A stretch of DNA of 8,347 nt, taken from assembly GCA_030590525.1 (NCBI GenBank), contig JAUUYI010000078.1, forward strand, positions 1 to 8,347, read 5' to 3'. Shown piece by piece: positions 5,422 through 8,347 of this stretch. This stretch comes from Sedimenticola sp. (GTDB lineage: Bacteria > Pseudomonadota > Gammaproteobacteria > Chromatiales > Chromatiaceae). The position numbers and the translations under genes are program-made. The notes under the pieces are model-generated. The model did not search any database and was not told the origin of the DNA. It worked only from the letters and a program-made list of their open reading frames with translations. Each line of letters opens with the position of its first letter. Within the stretch, counting starts at the first letter, position 1.

Positions 5422-6950
5422 CACCCGGCAACGCTCATCACCGGATGCGGCTCAGTGACCTGCTTACGGCCATAACACCACTGTCGGTGGAACTGGATTG
5501 CCAGGTCACATCCGTGACCCTGGACAGTCGGACGGTGGAGCCTGGTGGTCTGTTCCTGGCCTGTGCCGGAGGGGGGGGGCATGGACTGGATTATGCGCGG
5601 CAGGCACTGGAGAGAGGCGCGGTTGCCCTGTTCTGCGAGCCGGGGCACTCCTGGACCCCGCAGCAAATTGCCCGGCTGTCGGCTGAGCTGCCGGTCCCGC
5701 TGATCACAGTGAATGGGCTTGGCGGTCTGGTGAGCGCCATCGCTGGTCGTTTTTATGGCAACCCGAGCGAAAAGCTGAGCCTGGTCGGTTTTACCGGGAC
5801 CAACGGCAAGACCAGCTGCAGCCAGTTCCTGGCCCAGGCATTGATGCCGGATACCCGTTGTGGGGTGATCGGTACCCTCGGCTACGGTTTTCCGGGTGAG
5901 CTGGAGAGCGCCAGTCACACCACGCCGGATCCGGTCCGGCTGCAGGCGCTGCTGGAAGAGATGCGTGTCCGGGGAGCCAGGGCGGTCTCCATGGAGGTCT
6001 CATCCCACGCGCTGGATCAGGGCCGGGTCGCCGGTATCCACTTTGAAACAGTGGTGTTGACCAACCTGAGCCAGGATCACCTGGATTATCACGGCACCAT
6101 GACAAGCTATGCCGAGGCCAAGGGAAGGTTGTTCCGGATGCGGGGCATAGAGAGTGCCGTCTTCAATGTCGATGACCCGTTTGGGCGGGAACTGCTGGAG
6201 GGGGCACCCCGTTACCCGGCGCGAATCGGATACGCCATCGGTGTCGATGCCAGCAGCGTCCCGGGCCTGGACAGCTGGCTGCAGGCCACCGCTATCGAAT
6301 CCACGGAGTCGGGCATGCGGATTCGTATCGCTGGCAGTTGGGGTAAAGGGGAACTGGTGACGCCACTGCTGGGACGTTTCAACGTCAGCAATCTGCTGGC
6401 GGTGCTGGCGGTGCTGCTGCAACGGGGGATGCCGCTGTCGGAGGCGTTGCAGAGACTGGCAGCCGTAGGAACGGTACCTGGACGGATGGAGCGTTTTGGT
6501 GGGGGGGAGAGGCCACTGGTGGTAGTGGACTATGCCCATACCCCGGATGCATTGGAGCAGACCCTGGAGGCGTTGAGAGATCACGTCAACGGGTATCTGA
6601 CCTGTCTGTTCGGTTGTGGGGGAGACAGAGACCGGGCCAAACGGCCGCTGATGGGTGCTATCGCCGAGTCCCTGGCGGACCGGGTGATCGTCACCGACGA
6701 CAATCCCCGGACCGAAAATGGTGATGCCATCGTCTGGGAGACCCTCTCCGGGATGAAGGCGCCGGGTCATGTACGGGTGATACGGGACCGCAGAGAGGCG
6801 ATTCAGACTGCTATCCGGGAAGCCAGGGCAGGTGATCTGGTGCTGGTGGCGGGTAAGGGGCACGAGACGGTACAACTGGTGGGTGGTGAGACGTTGCCGT
6901 TCAGCGATCGGGAACAGGTGAGTACGCTGCTGGCGGAGGCAACGGAATGA
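5418..6950 (+). CDS. murE: UDP-MurNAc-L-Ala-D-Glu:meso-diaminopimelate ligase MurE
   Basis: MurE is the cytoplasmic ATP-dependent ligase that adds the third residue to the UDP-MurNAc peptide. The 510-residue product has the three Mur ligase domains: an N-terminal UDP-binding domain with TLDSRTVEPGGLF (34-46), an ATPase domain with the P-loop GTNGKT (127-132), and a C-terminal domain with VVVDYAHTPDALE (368-380). Lys235 in YAEAK is the expected carbamylated lysine. DNPR at 428-431 is the motif that selects meso-diaminopimelate over L-lysine. ATG 5418 is supported by GGAGG (5403-5407) 10 nt upstream; ATG 5445 would give a 501-residue protein but lacks a ribosome site. A run of nine G (5571-5579) encodes part of a GGGG stretch near residues 51-54, and a run of seven occurs at 6501-6507. 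The stop overlaps the murF start. Confidence 0.97.
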   Translation: MTPGNAHHRMRLSDLLTAITPLSVELDCQVTSVTLDSRTVEPGGLFLACAGGGGHGLDYARQALERGAVALFCEPGHSWTPQQIARLSAELPVPLITVNGLGGLVSAIAGRFYGNPSEKLSLVGFTGTNGKTSCSQFLAQALMPDTRCGVIGTLGYGFPGELESASHTTPDPVRLQALLEEMRVRGARAVSMEVSSHALDQGRVAGIHFETVVLTNLSQDHLDYHGTMTSYAEAKGRLFRMRGIESAVFNVDDPFGRELLEGAPRYPARIGYAIGVDASSVPGLDSWLQATAIESTESGMRIRIAGSWGKGELVTPLLGRFNVSNLLAVLAVLLQRGMPLSEALQRLAAVGTVPGRMERFGGGERPLVVVDYAHTPDALEQTLEALRDHVNGYLTCLFGCGGDRDRAKRPLMGAIAESLADRVIVTDDNPRTENGDAIVWETLSGMKAPGHVRVIRDRREAIQTAIREARAGDLVLVAGKGHETVQLVGGETLPFSDREQVSTLLAEATE

Positions 6951-8311
6951 TCGGGTTCTCTCTTTCAGAACTCGCTCTACCGCTGCAGGGGCGATTGGTG
7001 GGGCCCGACGTGGCGTTTACCCGAGTCAGTACGGACAGCCGTACCTTACAGCGGGGTGAGCTGTTCGTGGCCCTGCAGGGCCCTCGATTCGACGCCCACG
7101 ATCACCTGCCCCAGGCACTGCAGAAGGGGGCGGTGGGGGCCATAGTCAACCGGGATGGAACCCCCCCGCTGCCGGCACTGCAGGTGGCGGATACTCTGCT
7201 TGGCCTGGGCCAGCTGGCCGGGCTGTGGCGCCAGGCCAGCCCGGCCTCCGTCGTGGCGGTGACCGGCAGCAATGGTAAGACCACGGTTAAGGAGATGCTG
7301 GCGTCGATCCTCCATTTTCAGGGTGATGTCCTTGCCACCCGGGGTAACCTGAACAATGCCATCGGTCTGCCACTGACCCTGCTGGAGTTGCAGGAGCAGG
7401 CCTATGTGGTGACAGAGATGGGCGCTAACAGTGCCGGTGAGATTGGCTATCTGAGTCGGATCGCCCGGCCGGATCTGGCGCTTATCCTCAATGCGGGACG
7501 AGCCCATCTCGAGGGTTTTGGCAGCGTCGATGGCGTGGCCCGCGCCAAGGCGGAGATCATTCAGGGTCTGCCGGAAACAGGTCTGCTTATCTACAACGCC
7601 GATGATCCAGCGGCTCCTCTATGGCAGGGACTCGTTTCGGGTCGTCCCACCCGCACCTTTGGTGTGCGCAGCCGAGCGGATGTCTGGAGTCCGCAGGAGG
7701 GGATGGAGTTTCGCTGGGACGAGCGGGGGTTTTCCAGCCGTTTCCCGGTTACCACTCCCCGCGGAGAGTTAGAGGTCGAGTATGCGCTGGCAGGTGAGCA
7801 CAATCGGATGAACGCGCTCGCTGCCATTGCGGCAGCGGAGGAACTGGGGGTTGCTCCAGAGGCGATTCGGGTCGGGTTTGAGCGGCTGCGACCGGTCAAG
7901 GGCCGACTGCAGCCGCTGGCCGGCGCGGATGGGGTGCGCCTGATAGACGACACCTACAATGCCAATCCGGATTCGGTGGCTGCAGCCATTGGGGTGTTGG
8001 CCGCTGTGCCGGGACGCCGTTTTCTGGTGCTGGGAGAACTGGCGGAGATGGGGCAGGCGGCGCAGCGTTTTTATCAGGAGATCGGGGAGTTGGCGCGGGG
8101 TGCCGGGATCCAGCACCTCTACGCTGTTGGAGAGGCAGGACGGGCTGCCACCCGGTTTCAGACGGGTGGGCGCAGTTTCGAGCAGCAGGGGCATCTGATC
8201 GAGTCTCTGCAGCAGGAACTGGAAGCGGGCGATCTGGTGCTGGTGAAGGGCTCCAGGGGTGCCGGAATGGAACGGGTGGTCAGTGCGCTTGCTGACCGGG
8301 GGGACGACTGA
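6947..8311 (+). CDS. murF: UDP-MurNAc-tripeptide:D-alanyl-D-alanine ligase MurF
   Basis: MurF completes the cytoplasmic pentapeptide precursor by ligating D-Ala-D-Ala to the UDP-MurNAc tripeptide made by MurE, at the cost of ATP. The 454-residue product (E. coli MurF is 452) has VSTDSRTLQRGELFVAL (27-43) in the N-terminal domain, the P-loop TGSNGKTT (106-113), VTEMGA (155-160), AHLEGFGS (186-193) followed by an ARAKAEI segment, and EHNRMNALAA in the middle. DDTYNANPDS (334-343) and KGSRGAGME (434-442) mark the C-terminal domain. The start lies in an ATGA overlap with murE and is preceded by GGAGG (6935-6939) at 7 nt, so it is well supported. mraY follows after one base. Nothing in the protein looks atypical. 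Confidence 0.97.
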   Translation: MIGFSLSELALPLQGRLVGPDVAFTRVSTDSRTLQRGELFVALQGPRFDAHDHLPQALQKGAVGAIVNRDGTPPLPALQVADTLLGLGQLAGLWRQASPASVVAVTGSNGKTTVKEMLASILHFQGDVLATRGNLNNAIGLPLTLLELQEQAYVVTEMGANSAGEIGYLSRIARPDLALILNAGRAHLEGFGSVDGVARAKAEIIQGLPETGLLIYNADDPAAPLWQGLVSGRPTRTFGVRSRADVWSPQEGMEFRWDERGFSSRFPVTTPRGELEVEYALAGEHNRMNALAAIAAAEELGVAPEAIRVGFERLRPVKGRLQPLAGADGVRLIDDTYNANPDSVAAAIGVLAAVPGRRFLVLGELAEMGQAAQRFYQEIGELARGAGIQHLYAVGEAGRAATRFQTGGRSFEQQGHLIESLQQELEAGDLVLVKGSRGAGMERVVSALADRGDD

Positions 8312-8312
8312 C

Positions 8313-8347
8313 GTGCTGCTTTATCTTGCCGAATACCTGGCTGACTA
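8313..8347 (+). CDS. mraY: phospho-MurNAc-pentapeptide transferase MraY, 5' end only
   Basis: Only the first 11 codons and two further bases lie in the window. The GTG start at 8313 gives MLLYLAEYLAD, close to the E. coli MraY N-terminus MLVWLAEHL. MraY is the integral membrane enzyme that transfers phospho-MurNAc-pentapeptide to undecaprenyl phosphate, making lipid I from the MurF product. GGGGGGA at 8298-8304, 8 nt upstream within the murF 3' end, can act as ribosome site. The gene begins one base after the murF stop, and mraY normally follows murF in the dcw cluster. The call rests on position and these few residues; the frame is open to the window end. Confidence 0.88.
   Translation, partial: MLLYLAEYLAD

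Overview
The window is chromosomal DNA from a gammaproteobacterium. It carries the 5' part of the division and cell wall (dcw) cluster in the order mraZ-rsmH-ftsL-ftsI-murE-murF-mraY. All genes are on the + strand, with RNase P RNA (rnpB) just upstream. The division and murein proteins match E. coli in length and motifs, MurE carries the DNPR signature of the meso-diaminopimelate enzyme, and the RNase P RNA is type A. The coding DNA is GC-rich. Genus cannot be fixed from the sequence; a free-living or symbiotic sulfur-oxidiser-like lineage is only a guess.

Layout. Positions 1-900 are an accessory patch of decaying toxin-antitoxin genes. It holds a truncated, frameshifted PIN-domain (VapC-like) remnant, an apparently intact small antitoxin gene, and a ParE/RelE-type toxin pseudogene broken by a 4-bp tandem duplication. 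Positions 900-1188 hold no gene but contain a near-perfect hairpin (934-965) and an element built from 7-bp repeats in two converging arms (1036-1155). rnpB follows at about 1189-1570. A 184-bp AT-rich spacer leads to a strong sigma70-type promoter (TTGACG-17-TATTAT) overlaid by four TGG boxes exactly 10 bp apart, the expected MraZ operator. From mraZ on, the genes are tightly packed: three ATGA stop/start overlaps (rsmH/ftsL, ftsI/murE, murE/murF), 2 nt between ftsL and ftsI, and 1 nt between murF and mraY. The one loose joint is mraZ/rsmH, where a second copy of the heptad element fills most of the gap.

How the genes work together. MraZ represses the operon promoter. RsmH modifies 16S rRNA. 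FtsL and FtsI belong to the septal divisome, FtsI being the transpeptidase. MurE and MurF add meso-diaminopimelate and D-Ala-D-Ala to the UDP-MurNAc peptide, and MraY (only its first 11 codons are present) moves the product to the lipid carrier. One promoter region can thus coordinate precursor supply and septal synthesis.

The coding genes are ordinary. The most unusual material is the two-copy heptad element family. One copy ends in the presumed rnpB promoter, and the other lies inside the dcw transcription unit.
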